From an uncultured Lachnospiraceae bacterium (GTDB lineage: Bacteria; Bacillota; Clostridia; Lachnospirales; Lachnospiraceae), in the NCBI GenBank assembly GCA_947630855.1, contig CANRJF010000024.1, positions 1-35,440 on the forward strand: 35,440 nt of DNA, given 5' to 3'. This document shows, one piece after another, positions 24,296 through 32,922 of this stretch (its first letter is position 1; each line of letters begins with the position of its first letter). A program made the position numbers and the translations under genes. The notes under the pieces were generated by a model. It was given only the letters and a program-made list of their open reading frames with translations. It ran no database searches and had not been told where the DNA came from.

Positions 24296-25582
24296 ATGAT
24301 TGATTTAAAATTTTTAAGAGAAAATCCGGAGATTGTAAAACAGAACATTAAAAATAAATTTCAGGACCACAAGCTGCCCTTAGTTGATGAAGTCATTGAA
24401 TTAGACCAGCAGTCCAGAAAGGCAAAGCAGGAGGCGGACGCCCTTCGTGCCAACAGGAACGTGGTATCCAAACAGATTGGCGCATTGATGGGCCAGGGCA
24501 AAAAAGATGAAGCTATGGCCCTAAAGGAGCAGGTACAAAAAGACGCTAAGCGTTTAGAGGAGTTAGAGGCCAAGGAGAGGGAACTTTCGGAAAAGGTTCC
24601 AAAGATTATGATGACCATTCCCAATATCATTGACCCTTCCGTGCCTATCGGAAAAGACGATAGCTGCAATGTGGAAATTGAAAAATTCGGGGAGCCTAAA
24701 GTACCGGATTTTGAGATTCCCTACCATACGGAGATTATGGAGCGTTTTGGGGGCATTGATTTAGATGCCGCGGGAAAAGTGGCGGGCAATGGTTTTTATT
24801 ATCTTATGGGAGATATTGCAAGACTTCATTCCGCAGTGATTTCCTATGCCAGAGATTTTATGATTGACAGGGGATTTACCTACTGTGTGCCTCCTTTTAT
24901 GATTCGCAGCAATGTGGTAACCGGCGTTATGAGTTTTGAGGAAATGGATGCCATGATGTACAAAATTGAGGGGGAGGATTTGTATTTGATTGGAACCAGC
25001 GAACATTCCATGATTGGCAAATTTATCGACACCATCAACGAGGAGGATGCCCTTCCCTATACCCTTACCAGCTATTCTCCCTGTTTTCGGAAGGAAAAAG
25101 GAGCCCACGGCATTGAGGAGCGGGGGGTATACCGCATCCATCAGTTTGAAAAGCAGGAGATGATTGTGGTATGTAAGCCGGAGGAATCTCCCATGTGGTA
25201 TGAAAAGCTGTGGCAGAACACGGTGGATTTATTCCGCAGTTTAGATATTCCTGTGCGTACCTTAGAGTGCTGTTCCGGCGACCTTGCGGATTTAAAGGTA
25301 AAATCCTGTGATGTGGAGGCATGGTCCCCCAGGCAGAAAAAATATTTTGAGGTGGGAAGCTGTTCTAATTTAGGAGATGCACAGGCAAGAAGGCTTAAAA
25401 TCAGGGTAAAAGGCAAGGATGGCAAGTATTTTGCCCACACGTTAAATAACACCGTTGTGGCGCCTCCCCGTATGCTGATTGCCTTTCTGGAAAATAATTT
25501 AAACGGGGACGGAAGCGTAAATATCCCTAAGGCATTGCAGCCTTATATGGGAGGAAAAACAAAATTGGAAGTTGTAAAATGA
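24296..25582 (+). CDS. serS: Seryl-tRNA synthetase
   Basis: Charges tRNA-Ser with serine. The 428 residues are normal. The start is ATG 24296 (MIDLKFLRENPEIVKQN) with AGAGAGGAAAGG upstream; the frame is open further upstream but has no ribosome binding site. The N-terminal coiled-coil tRNA-binding arm is about 25-105. Class II motifs follow: TSEHSMIG, motif 2 CFRKEKGAHGIEERGVYRIH with QFEKQEM, and motif 3. Motif 3 reads NTVVAPPRMLIAFLEN, not the textbook GLAVGRTLVAILEN, a variant to note. It begins 28 bp after the pilT-like gene. Confidence 0.96.
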   Translation: MIDLKFLRENPEIVKQNIKNKFQDHKLPLVDEVIELDQQSRKAKQEADALRANRNVVSKQIGALMGQGKKDEAMALKEQVQKDAKRLEELEAKERELSEKVPKIMMTIPNIIDPSVPIGKDDSCNVEIEKFGEPKVPDFEIPYHTEIMERFGGIDLDAAGKVAGNGFYYLMGDIARLHSAVISYARDFMIDRGFTYCVPPFMIRSNVVTGVMSFEEMDAMMYKIEGEDLYLIGTSEHSMIGKFIDTINEEDALPYTLTSYSPCFRKEKGAHGIEERGVYRIHQFEKQEMIVVCKPEESPMWYEKLWQNTVDLFRSLDIPVRTLECCSGDLADLKVKSCDVEAWSPRQKKYFEVGSCSNLGDAQARRLKIRVKGKDGKYFAHTLNNTVVAPPRMLIAFLENNLNGDGSVNIPKALQPYMGGKTKLEVVK

Positions 25583-25631
25583 GAATTATTATGGGCAGGA
25601 GAAAAGTTCTGTCCATTTTTTTCGGAAACAG

Positions 25632-25660
25632 TTGAAAAAACAGTTTCGGTGTGATAAAAT
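25632..25660 (+). promoter_or_regulatory. Sigma-A promoter of carAB
   Basis: TTGAAA (25632-25637), 17-bp spacer, TAAAAT (25655-25660). A start near 25667 gives a leader of about 62 nt that holds the alternative hairpins at 25672-25712 and the carA ribosome binding site. Confidence 0.7.
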
Positions 25661-25671
25661 TTTTACAATTT

Positions 25672-25712
25672 GCGGACAGCATAAAGGGCTGCTGTCTGCA
25701 TCCGGCAGACAG
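25672..25712 (+). promoter_or_regulatory. carAB leader with two exclusive hairpins
   Basis: GCGGACAGC (25672-25680) can pair with GCTGTCTGC (25691-25699): 9 bp, one wobble, 10-nt loop. Alternatively CTGTCTGC (25692-25699) pairs perfectly with GCAGACAG (25705-25712), 8 bp, 5-nt loop. The two share the same middle segment. A fourth segment, GGACAG (25717-25722), at the carA ribosome binding site, could also pair with CTGTCT. This is the layout of a translational or transcriptional switch; no PyrR-type sequence was recognised. Confidence 0.5.
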
Positions 25713-25728
25713 AAAGGACAGGGTGGCA

Positions 25729-26799
25729 ATGAAAGCATTTTTAATACTGGAAGACGGCACTGTTTTTAAAGGGCAGAGCATTGGCGCTAAGAAAGAAATC
25801 ATTAGTGAAATCGTGTTTAACACATCTATGACAGGATATTTAGAAGTTTTGACAGACCCGTCTTACGCGGGACAGGCGGTGGTGATGACCTATCCTCTGA
25901 TTGGCAATTATGGCATCACCCCGGATATGGAATCCAAAAGACCCTGGCCGGACGGCTACATAGTCAGGGAATTATCCAGGATTCCCAGCAATTTCAGGAG
26001 CCAGGGAAGCATTCAGGATTTTCTGCAAAAACATGATATACCGGGGATTGCAGGCATTGATACCCGTGCCCTCACAAAAATCTTAAGGGAAAAAGGAACC
26101 ATGAACGGCATGATTACCACCAACGAAAATTACCGGATGGAGGAAATCCTGCCAAAGCTGAAAGAATATGTAACGGGAAATGTGGTGGATAAGGCTACCT
26201 GCAAGGAAATCAGCGTACTGCCGGGTAAAGGCAGAAAAGTGGCTCTTTTGGACTTGGGAGCAAAAAACAACATTGCCAAATCCCTAAACAAAAGAGGCTG
26301 TGAAGTTACTATCTACCCTGCCCACACGCCGGCAAGAGAGATATTGGAGTCCAAACCGGAGGGCATTATGTTAAGCAACGGCCCCGGAGACCCAAAGGAG
26401 TGCCAGGACATTATCAATGAGATAAAAATACTATATGAAAGTGATGTGCCGATTTTTGCCATCTGCCTTGGCCACCAGCTTATGGCTTTAGCCAACGGGG
26501 CGGACACCCATAAAATGAAATACGGCCACAGGGGAGGCAATCATCCGGTAAAAGATTTGGCTACCGGGCGGGTGTACATTTCTTCCCAGAACCACGGGTA
26601 TGTGGTGGATACGGAACATATGGATAAAAATGTGGCGGTGCCTGCATTTGTCAATGTAAACGACAAGACAAACGAGGGACTTTCCTATGTGGGCAAAAAG
26701 ATTTTTACCGTCCAGTTTCACCCGGAAGCCTGTCCGGGGCCGCAAGACAGCAGCTATTTGTTTGACAGATTTATGGAGATGATGGGAGGAGCAAAATAA
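25729..26799 (+). CDS. carA: Carbamoyl-phosphate synthase small (glutaminase) subunit
   Basis: Releases ammonia from glutamine and channels it to CarB for carbamoyl phosphate, the precursor of arginine and pyrimidines. Of 356 residues, the N-terminal CarA domain is about 1-145 (FLILEDGTVFKGQSIG, TGYLEVLTDPSYAGQ), and the class I amidotransferase domain is about 165-356 with Cys246 in AICLGHQL, His331 and Glu333 in QFHPEACPGP. The ATG has only a modest ribosome binding site (AGGGTGG), which may be masked by the leader. The stop shares one base with the carB start (TAATG). Confidence 0.96.
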   Translation: MKAFLILEDGTVFKGQSIGAKKEIISEIVFNTSMTGYLEVLTDPSYAGQAVVMTYPLIGNYGITPDMESKRPWPDGYIVRELSRIPSNFRSQGSIQDFLQKHDIPGIAGIDTRALTKILREKGTMNGMITTNENYRMEEILPKLKEYVTGNVVDKATCKEISVLPGKGRKVALLDLGAKNNIAKSLNKRGCEVTIYPAHTPAREILESKPEGIMLSNGPGDPKECQDIINEIKILYESDVPIFAICLGHQLMALANGADTHKMKYGHRGGNHPVKDLATGRVYISSQNHGYVVDTEHMDKNVAVPAFVNVNDKTNEGLSYVGKKIFTVQFHPEACPGPQDSSYLFDRFMEMMGGAK

Positions 26800-29700
26800 T
26801 GCCAAGAGATAAAAAGATAAAAAAAGTTTTAGTTATTGGTTCCGGCCCTATCGTTATCGGACAGGCGGCAGAATTTGACTATGCGGGAACCCAGGCATGC
26901 CGCTCCTTAAAAGAGGAGGGGGTGGAGGTAGTTTTGGTAAATTCCAACCCTGCCACCATAATGACAGACAAAGAAATTGCAGACCAGGTATATATAGAGC
27001 CGTTGACCGTTCCTGTGTTAGAGCAGATTATTTTAAAAGAAAAGCCGGACAGTGTTCTTCCTACCTTAGGGGGCCAGGCAGGGTTAAACCTTGGCATGGA
27101 ATTAGCGGAATCCGGCTTTTTAAAGGAACATGGGGTAAGACTCATTGGAACCACCGCGGAAACCATATTTCGGGCAGAAGACAGACAGGCATTTAAAGAT
27201 ACCATGGAAAAAATCGGGGAGCCCTGTGCCGCTTCCCAGGTGGTACACAATGTTCCTGACGGCATTAAATTCACTAACACCATAGGCTATCCCGTGGTGC
27301 TGCGTCCCGCCTACACCTTAGGGGGAAGCGGCGGGGGAATCGCCCACAATGAGCAGGAATTAATTGATATTTTAACAAACGGCCTCCGTTTAAGCCGCGT
27401 TGGGGAAGTACTGGTGGAGCGGTGCATTGCAGGCTGGAAAGAGATTGAGTATGAGGTAATGCGGGACGGGGCAGGCAACTGTATTACCGTCTGCAACATG
27501 GAAAATATTGACCCGGTGGGCGTCCATACCGGGGACAGCATTGTAGTGGCTCCTTCCCAGACATTGGGAGATAAGGAATACCAGATGCTGCGCACATCTG
27601 CCTTAAATATTATATCAGAATTAAATATTACCGGAGGATGCAATGTCCAGTATGCCTTAAACCCGGATAGCTTTGAGTACTGCGTCATTGAGGTAAATCC
27701 AAGGGTGTCCCGTTCTTCCGCCTTAGCTTCCAAGGCCACCGGCTACCCCATTGCAAAAGTGGCGGCAAAAATTGCCTTAGGATACACATTGGATGAGATA
27801 AAAAATGCCATTACGGGAAAGACCTACGCCAGCTTTGAGCCTATGCTTGATTACTGTGTGGTAAAAATTCCCAGGCTTCCCTTCGACAAATTTATCACCG
27901 CAAAGAGGACTCTTACCACCCAGATGAAAGCCACCGGGGAAGTAATGAGCATCTGCAATAACTTTGAGGGGGCGCTGATGAAGGCCATCCGTTCCTTAGA
28001 GCAGCATGTGGACAGCCTTATGGCATATGATTTTGACAAATTTTCGGATAAGGAACTGGAAAAAGAATTACAGATTGTGGATGACAGAAGGATTTTCTGT
28101 ATTGCCGAGGCACTGCGCCGGGGGGTAAGCTATGAGCATATTCATGACGTTACCCGCATTGATATGTGGTTTATTGACAAGCTGGCAATTCTTGTGGAGA
28201 TGGAACATGCCTTAAAGACAGAGGAATTAACCGTGGATTTGCTGGCAGAGGCAAAACGTATGGAGTTTCCCGACAATGTCATTGCACACCTTACAGGAAA
28301 AGGGGAAGAGGAAATTAAAAAGATGCGTTATGACAACGGCATCATTCCGGTTTATAAGATGGTGGACACCTGCGCCGCGGAATTTAAGGCAGAGACCCCC
28401 TACTATTATTCCGTGTACGGCGGGGAAAATGAGGCGGTGGATACAAATCCCCCCAGGAAAGTGCTTGTACTTGGTTCCGGCCCAATCCGTATCGGTCAGG
28501 GTATTGAGTTTGACTATTGCTGCGTTCACAGTACCTGGGCCTTTAAAAAAGAAGGCTTTGAGACTATTATTGTAAACAATAACCCGGAAACAGTTTCCAC
28601 GGACTTTGATATTGCAGACAAGCTGTATTTTGAGCCTTTGACCCCGGAGGATGTGGAGAGCATTGTCAATATAGAAAAACCTGACGGCGCCGTGGTCCAG
28701 TTCGGGGGCCAGACCGCCATTAAACTGACGGAAAGCCTGATGAAGATGGGGGTAAAAATTTACGGCACAAAAGCGGAAGATGTGGATGCTGCGGAAGATA
28801 GGGAGCTGTTTGATAAGATTTTGGAAGAAACAGGGATTCCAAGGGCTGCGGGAGGCACTGTCTTTACGGCAGAGGAGGCAAAGGAAGTGGCAGGCCGCTT
28901 AGGCTACCCCGTTTTAGTGCGCCCCTCCTATGTGCTGGGGGGCCAGGGCATGAAAATTGCTTACAGTGATGAAGAGATAGAAGAGTTTATCGGGATTATT
29001 AACCGCATTGCCCAGGATCATCCCATCCTGGTGGATAAATACCTGGAAGGAAAGGAAATCGAGGTGGATGCGGTGTGTGACGGCAGGGATATTTTAATTC
29101 CCGGCATTATGGAGCATATTGAGCGTACAGGGGTGCATTCCGGGGACAGTATTTCCGTGTATCCTGCCTATACCATCAGTGGGGAAGTAAAGGAAACTTT
29201 AGTAGAATACACAAAACGTCTGGCACAGGCCCTTCACGTAGTGGGACTTATCAATATCCAGTTTATTGTGATGGAGGGGGAAGTATATGTTATCGAGGTA
29301 AATCCCCGGTCTTCCAGGACAGTGCCTTACATCAGCAAGGTAACGGGTATTCCCATTGTGGATGTGGCAACCCGGGTAATCATCGGCAATACGTTAAAAG
29401 ACATGGGATACCCCACCGGACTTGCCCCCCAGTCAGACTATATCGCCATTAAAATGCCGGTATTCTCTTTTGAAAAATTAAGGGGAGCCGAAATATCCTT
29501 AGGGCCGGAGATGAAATCCACCGGGGAGTGCCTGGGCATTGCAAAGAGTTTTGACGAAGCGCTTTACAAGGCATTTCTTGGGGCGGGAGTCACCCTGCCG
29601 AAACACAAGCAGATGATTATGACAGTCAGCGACAAAGACAAAGAGGAATCCGTTGGCGTTGCAAAAAGGTTTGTGGATTTAGGCTACAAAATTTATGCCA

Positions 29701-30002
29701 CAAGAAGGACGGCAAAATATTTAAACGAACATGGGGTGGAGGCATTCAGGACAAAGAAAATCAGTCAGGAATCTCCCAATGTACTGGATTTGATATTAGG
29801 CCATAAAATTGACCTGGTAATCGACACTCCCACCCAGGGAAATGGGGATAAGACAAGGGACGGCTTTTTAATCCGCCGAAATGCCATTGAGACAGGCGTG
29901 TACTGTATCACGGCAATGGATACCGCCAATGCACTGGCAAGCAGCCTTGAGACAGCCAACAAGACGCTGACGCCTGTGGATATTGCCGGGATTGGTAAGT
30001 GA
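26799..30002 (+). CDS. carB: Carbamoyl-phosphate synthase large subunit
   Basis: Uses two ATP, bicarbonate and CarA-derived ammonia to make carbamoyl phosphate. The 1067 residues match the family (about 1070). The two homologous halves are plain: VLVIGSGPIVIGQAAEFDYA at about 10-29 and VLVLGSGPIRIGQGIEFDYC at about 555-574, each followed by an ATP-grasp domain (RPAYTLGGSGGG and RPSYVLGGQGMK, and the metal-binding EVNPRVSRSSA and EVNPRSSRTVP). An MGS-like allosteric domain closes the chain (about 945-1067, with VIDTPTQGNGDKTRDG). No terminator was found after the stop. Confidence 0.97.
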   Translation: MPRDKKIKKVLVIGSGPIVIGQAAEFDYAGTQACRSLKEEGVEVVLVNSNPATIMTDKEIADQVYIEPLTVPVLEQIILKEKPDSVLPTLGGQAGLNLGMELAESGFLKEHGVRLIGTTAETIFRAEDRQAFKDTMEKIGEPCAASQVVHNVPDGIKFTNTIGYPVVLRPAYTLGGSGGGIAHNEQELIDILTNGLRLSRVGEVLVERCIAGWKEIEYEVMRDGAGNCITVCNMENIDPVGVHTGDSIVVAPSQTLGDKEYQMLRTSALNIISELNITGGCNVQYALNPDSFEYCVIEVNPRVSRSSALASKATGYPIAKVAAKIALGYTLDEIKNAITGKTYASFEPMLDYCVVKIPRLPFDKFITAKRTLTTQMKATGEVMSICNNFEGALMKAIRSLEQHVDSLMAYDFDKFSDKELEKELQIVDDRRIFCIAEALRRGVSYEHIHDVTRIDMWFIDKLAILVEMEHALKTEELTVDLLAEAKRMEFPDNVIAHLTGKGEEEIKKMRYDNGIIPVYKMVDTCAAEFKAETPYYYSVYGGENEAVDTNPPRKVLVLGSGPIRIGQGIEFDYCCVHSTWAFKKEGFETIIVNNNPETVSTDFDIADKLYFEPLTPEDVESIVNIEKPDGAVVQFGGQTAIKLTESLMKMGVKIYGTKAEDVDAAEDRELFDKILEETGIPRAAGGTVFTAEEAKEVAGRLGYPVLVRPSYVLGGQGMKIAYSDEEIEEFIGIINRIAQDHPILVDKYLEGKEIEVDAVCDGRDILIPGIMEHIERTGVHSGDSISVYPAYTISGEVKETLVEYTKRLAQALHVVGLINIQFIVMEGEVYVIEVNPRSSRTVPYISKVTGIPIVDVATRVIIGNTLKDMGYPTGLAPQSDYIAIKMPVFSFEKLRGAEISLGPEMKSTGECLGIAKSFDEALYKAFLGAGVTLPKHKQMIMTVSDKDKEESVGVAKRFVDLGYKIYATRRTAKYLNEHGVEAFRTKKISQESPNVLDLILGHKIDLVIDTPTQGNGDKTRDGFLIRRNAIETGVYCITAMDTANALASSLETANKTLTPVDIAGIGK

Positions 30003-30003
30003 G

Positions 30004-30481
30004 GTGGCAGCGCTGTCCAAAAGCGATGCAGCCATTAAAAGGGAACTGCTGGAACGGGAGAGTGCGACAATATAACAGAAAAAGATGAATGCTACATTAA
30101 AATGCTGTTACTTGGAATCAAGCATGGGGAACTGATTAATTTTAAAGATGAAAAAGTTCCACCCATTGGGCATGTGCCCATTGCAAACTTAAATATCATG
30201 CTTCATTTTATCGAATTGGCAGATGGCTGGTGGATAAAGACAATGATACAGACCTTGCAGTTTTAAATCTCTATCAATGCTATTACCGAATCCGTTGTCT
30301 GTCAGATGAAGAATTAGAATCTTTAGAGGATATTGTAGAAAGAAGAAAAGAGAATCCGTCTGTGATGCTAGGAGCATATATTTTGCTGGAAAACAATAGG
30401 AAAGCGAGACGTGTTTTTGAAAGCATGGATCAGGCGGGACGGAGGGCAAAAAATATTTTTTTATTATCTGGATATGTTTAA
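30004..30481 (+). pseudogene. Frame-broken gene of unknown function
   Basis: Three short frames follow each other: GTG 30004 to TAA 30073-30075 (KSDAAIKRELLERES), then frame 30039-30247 (CYIKMLLLGIKHGELINFKD ... NIMLHFIELADGW), then 30230-30481 (DKDNDTDLAVLNLYQCYYRI ... SLEDIVERRKENPSVMLGAY ... FLLSGYV). The junctions overlap and the amino acid style continues smoothly (LADGW then VDKDN), which suggests one original reading frame disrupted by two indels. The last part could still be made as an 83-residue protein from GTG 30230, but no good ribosome binding site is visible. The family is not recognised. Its TAA overlaps the AAGGAG of the next gene. Confidence 0.45.
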
Positions 30482-30490
30482 GGAGAAGGG

Positions 30491-31549
30491 ATGAAAAAAA
30501 TACTGAGGATTTTTTTAAAAGGACTGAAATGGGTACTTATTATCCTTATTGCTGTTATCATAGTTTTTCTGATTATTCGATTTATTGGGCAGAAGAACAA
30601 TAGCAGGACGCCAAAAGGCGGCATAAATGAGGAAATGTATGTAGATATAAACGGTACAAAACAGTGGATAAGTATTTATGGACAGGATAAGGATAATCCG
30701 GTTTTATTGTATTTGCACGGCGGCCCCGGTTCGTCAACAAGTGCTTATGATTATGCTTTTACAAGGAAATGGTCTGATGTGTACACTGTTGTTACATGGG
30801 ACCAGAGAAATTGCGGCAAGAGTTATTCTTCCCAACAGAATGACACCCCTTTGACATACGATATGATGATGAGTGACGGCGTAGAGATGACAAAATATCT
30901 GTTAGATTATCTTGGCAAAGATAAGCTGACGCTGCTTGGTCATTCGTGGGGAACATATTTTGGCTGTAATTTAGTATTGGCATATCCCGAATTTTATGAG
31001 TGTTATATTGGCACAGGGCAGATGGTGGATATGTATGAAAATGAAGCTGCTTTTCAAAAAATTGCGTCAGAATGGGTGGGAGATGATAAAGAAGGCTTAG
31101 AACTTTTAAAGGCAGTCACCCCGGAACATTTCACAGAGGAACATTTTGTAAGTCGAAATCTCCTTATGGAAAGATATGGTTATGACCTTATGCGGGACGG
31201 ATCAGATTACAATATACCTGCTGCAATCATATTTAATCCGTATTATTCCTTAAAGGACTGGGCGGATTTCCTGGGTTCTGACTATACAGTATATCTAGAT
31301 TTCCTTTTATCAGAGGAATTTGAGAAATTTTCCCTGACAGGCAGAACGGAATATAAGGTGCCATACTATAATATCAATGGAGATAATGATTATCAGACCA
31401 ATTATTTGATAGCACAGGATTATTTTGATGAGATAGAGGCTCCGTATAAGAAATTATACATTATGGAGAATACAACACACGGGCTTTTGGAATCAAAGTC
31501 TAAAGAGTTTTCAGATATTGTGCATAAAATTGCAGAAGAACAAAAATAG
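30491..31549 (+). CDS. Membrane-anchored alpha/beta hydrolase, proline iminopeptidase-like
   Basis: The 352 residues begin with a basic end and a single TM helix (about 13-31), so the enzyme is held at the membrane, probably with its active side outside. The fold motifs are those of the proline iminopeptidase group: HGGPGSS (76-82), WDQRNCGKS (103-111), the nucleophile elbow GHSWGT with Ser152, likely acid Asp298 or Asp300 (NGDND) and His330 (NTTHG). Such enzymes release N-terminal proline from peptides or hydrolyse related amides or esters. AAGGAGAAGGG lies before the ATG. It ends in a hairpin shared with the convergent HD-GYP gene. Confidence 0.87.
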   Translation: MKKILRIFLKGLKWVLIILIAVIIVFLIIRFIGQKNNSRTPKGGINEEMYVDINGTKQWISIYGQDKDNPVLLYLHGGPGSSTSAYDYAFTRKWSDVYTVVTWDQRNCGKSYSSQQNDTPLTYDMMMSDGVEMTKYLLDYLGKDKLTLLGHSWGTYFGCNLVLAYPEFYECYIGTGQMVDMYENEAAFQKIASEWVGDDKEGLELLKAVTPEHFTEEHFVSRNLLMERYGYDLMRDGSDYNIPAAIIFNPYYSLKDWADFLGSDYTVYLDFLLSEEFEKFSLTGRTEYKVPYYNINGDNDYQTNYLIAQDYFDEIEAPYKKLYIMENTTHGLLESKSKEFSDIVHKIAEEQK

Positions 31550-31575
31550 GCAGGAGATAATCTAAACTCCTGCCT
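31548..31575. terminator. Bidirectional terminator-like hairpin
   Basis: AGGCAGGAG (31548-31556) pairs perfectly with CTCCTGCCT (31567-31575), 10-nt loop. It lies between the convergent hydrolase and HD-GYP genes. T-rich sequence follows on the plus side; a few A and T residues (CAAAAAT) precede the stem, serving the minus strand. Confidence 0.65.
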
Positions 31576-31588
31576 GTATATATCTATT

Positions 31589-32752
31589 CTATTTTTTCTT
31601 TGCCGCTTTGGTTTTGTACTTATTTATTGTGGAAGAAATGTTGTTATCGGAGGAGAAATGCTTAAGTGTCGCCTCGTCAATTACAATACGGTTGTCCATA
31701 GTTTTCATAATATCCACAATCTGCATCTTAGCAGCCACTAAAGGATTGCTTAAATCGTAAATCTGGTTGTCCCGGATATTTAAAATCATAGGAGCCAGGA
31801 AATTCTGGGGGTTCTCCATAATAACAATGCCTTTGTCCCCTGTGGAAAGGTCGATGCTTGACCCGATGGGAAGGATATGTATACAGTGGGACAGGGCGGA
31901 AACTACTGCCGAGGAATAACGCTCCGGGTACTCACGTAAATAGCGGATGGTGGATACTTCGGAGATGGGAGCCCGGTTTAAACTCATGGCAGTAAGTTTA
32001 TCAAACATATCGGCAACAATGAGAATCTTTGCACCCCTGCTGAATTTCTTGCTTTTTAAATCTTCTATATTCTTTGTGGCGAGAGATACATGTATCTGGT
32101 GTATTAAGGTAAATACTTCCTGGTTTAAAGAGTATTTGTTGCTGTCCGGGTCTAACAGGGCGTATCCTTTTCTGCGGCATTCCTGAATGACTTTGTCATC
32201 TTCATCACTCATTTCCGATTCTGCCTTGTCAAGGATTATCCTGGGTACAAACAAATACCCCAAATCATAAAGCAGCGCCGCGATGGTAATGTTTACCTTT
32301 TCTGAGGCAGGACAATGCATAATATGGGCAATCATGGCGGCCAAAATTGCCGTGCTGATAGCATGTTTATATACAAAATCCGCAGAACTCCTTAAGTTCT
32401 GGGTAAAATTCATCTTGTGGTCTAAGGAACCATATTTGGAAATAATATTTTCCGCCAGGGAAAGAAGGGTATCCGGTTCTTTCTGCTGCTGCAGTTTGTC
32501 CATAATCTCCTTGGCGCGGAACATATAAATTGTCTGAAACTGTTCAAATTGAATGTCTTCTTCTGACAATGGAGGCAGGGGTTCTGCAGGCTCCAATATA
32601 AAAATGCCGATTAATCCGAAATTCTCAATGCTTTTAATGCCTGCCGCTGTCAGCAGGGTATCTCTCTCGTACAGCATAACTCCCATCTTATTATAAATTG
32701 GTTTGGCAAGGCGCATACCTGGTTTTAAATTTTTGCTTTCCACAAATTGCAT
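31589..32752 (-). CDS. Degenerate HD-GYP domain protein
   Basis: A 387-residue protein built like c-di-GMP phosphodiesterases of the HD-GYP class: an N-terminal region starting KNLKPGMRLAKPIYNKMGVML (common in HD-GYP proteins), then an HD domain at about 125-275. The catalytic signature is broken. The first His is kept (H130, KHAISTA), but HD is Tyr162-Asp163 (LLYDLGYLFVP), the HHE segment is IHQIH (218-221), and the GYP triplet is absent; only ADMFD with Asp248 and Asp251 remains. It is therefore probably a binding or scaffolding protein rather than a hydrolase. AAGGAG precedes the ATG; a minus-strand TATAAT lies at 32803-32798. Basic C-terminus. Confidence 0.82.
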   Translation of the reverse strand: MQFVESKNLKPGMRLAKPIYNKMGVMLYERDTLLTAAGIKSIENFGLIGIFILEPAEPLPPLSEEDIQFEQFQTIYMFRAKEIMDKLQQQKEPDTLLSLAENIISKYGSLDHKMNFTQNLRSSADFVYKHAISTAILAAMIAHIMHCPASEKVNITIAALLYDLGYLFVPRIILDKAESEMSDEDDKVIQECRRKGYALLDPDSNKYSLNQEVFTLIHQIHVSLATKNIEDLKSKKFSRGAKILIVADMFDKLTAMSLNRAPISEVSTIRYLREYPERYSSAVVSALSHCIHILPIGSSIDLSTGDKGIVIMENPQNFLAPMILNIRDNQIYDLSNPLVAAKMQIVDIMKTMDNRIVIDEATLKHFSSDNNISSTINKYKTKAAKKK

Positions 32753-32815
32753 AAAAGTTCACGCTCCTTCTCATTTCACGCAATAAAAATTGCACTTATT
32801 ATATAATATAACATA

Positions 32816-32844
32816 TTGAAGAAGTAAAAACAATCAGATATAAT
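32816..32844 (+). promoter_or_regulatory. Sigma-A promoter of the coiled-coil/SleB gene
   Basis: TTGAAG (32816-32821), 17-bp spacer, consensus TATAAT (32839-32844), about 78 bp before the ATG at 32923. The divergent minus-strand promoter of the HD-GYP gene is about 15-20 bp away (TATAAT at 32803-32798), so the two regions may share regulators. Confidence 0.65.
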
Positions 32845-32922
32845 AAAATTTGTAACAGTTTGGCGTTATTATTTATGGTCTGGATATGACCTGGAATTGA
32901 TAATCACAGAGGATGAAATAAA

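Noticed and set aside
30230..30481. Intact small gene of 83 residues
   Set aside because: It reads as the last third of a frame-broken gene and its GTG has no good ribosome binding site, so it is listed within the pseudogene.
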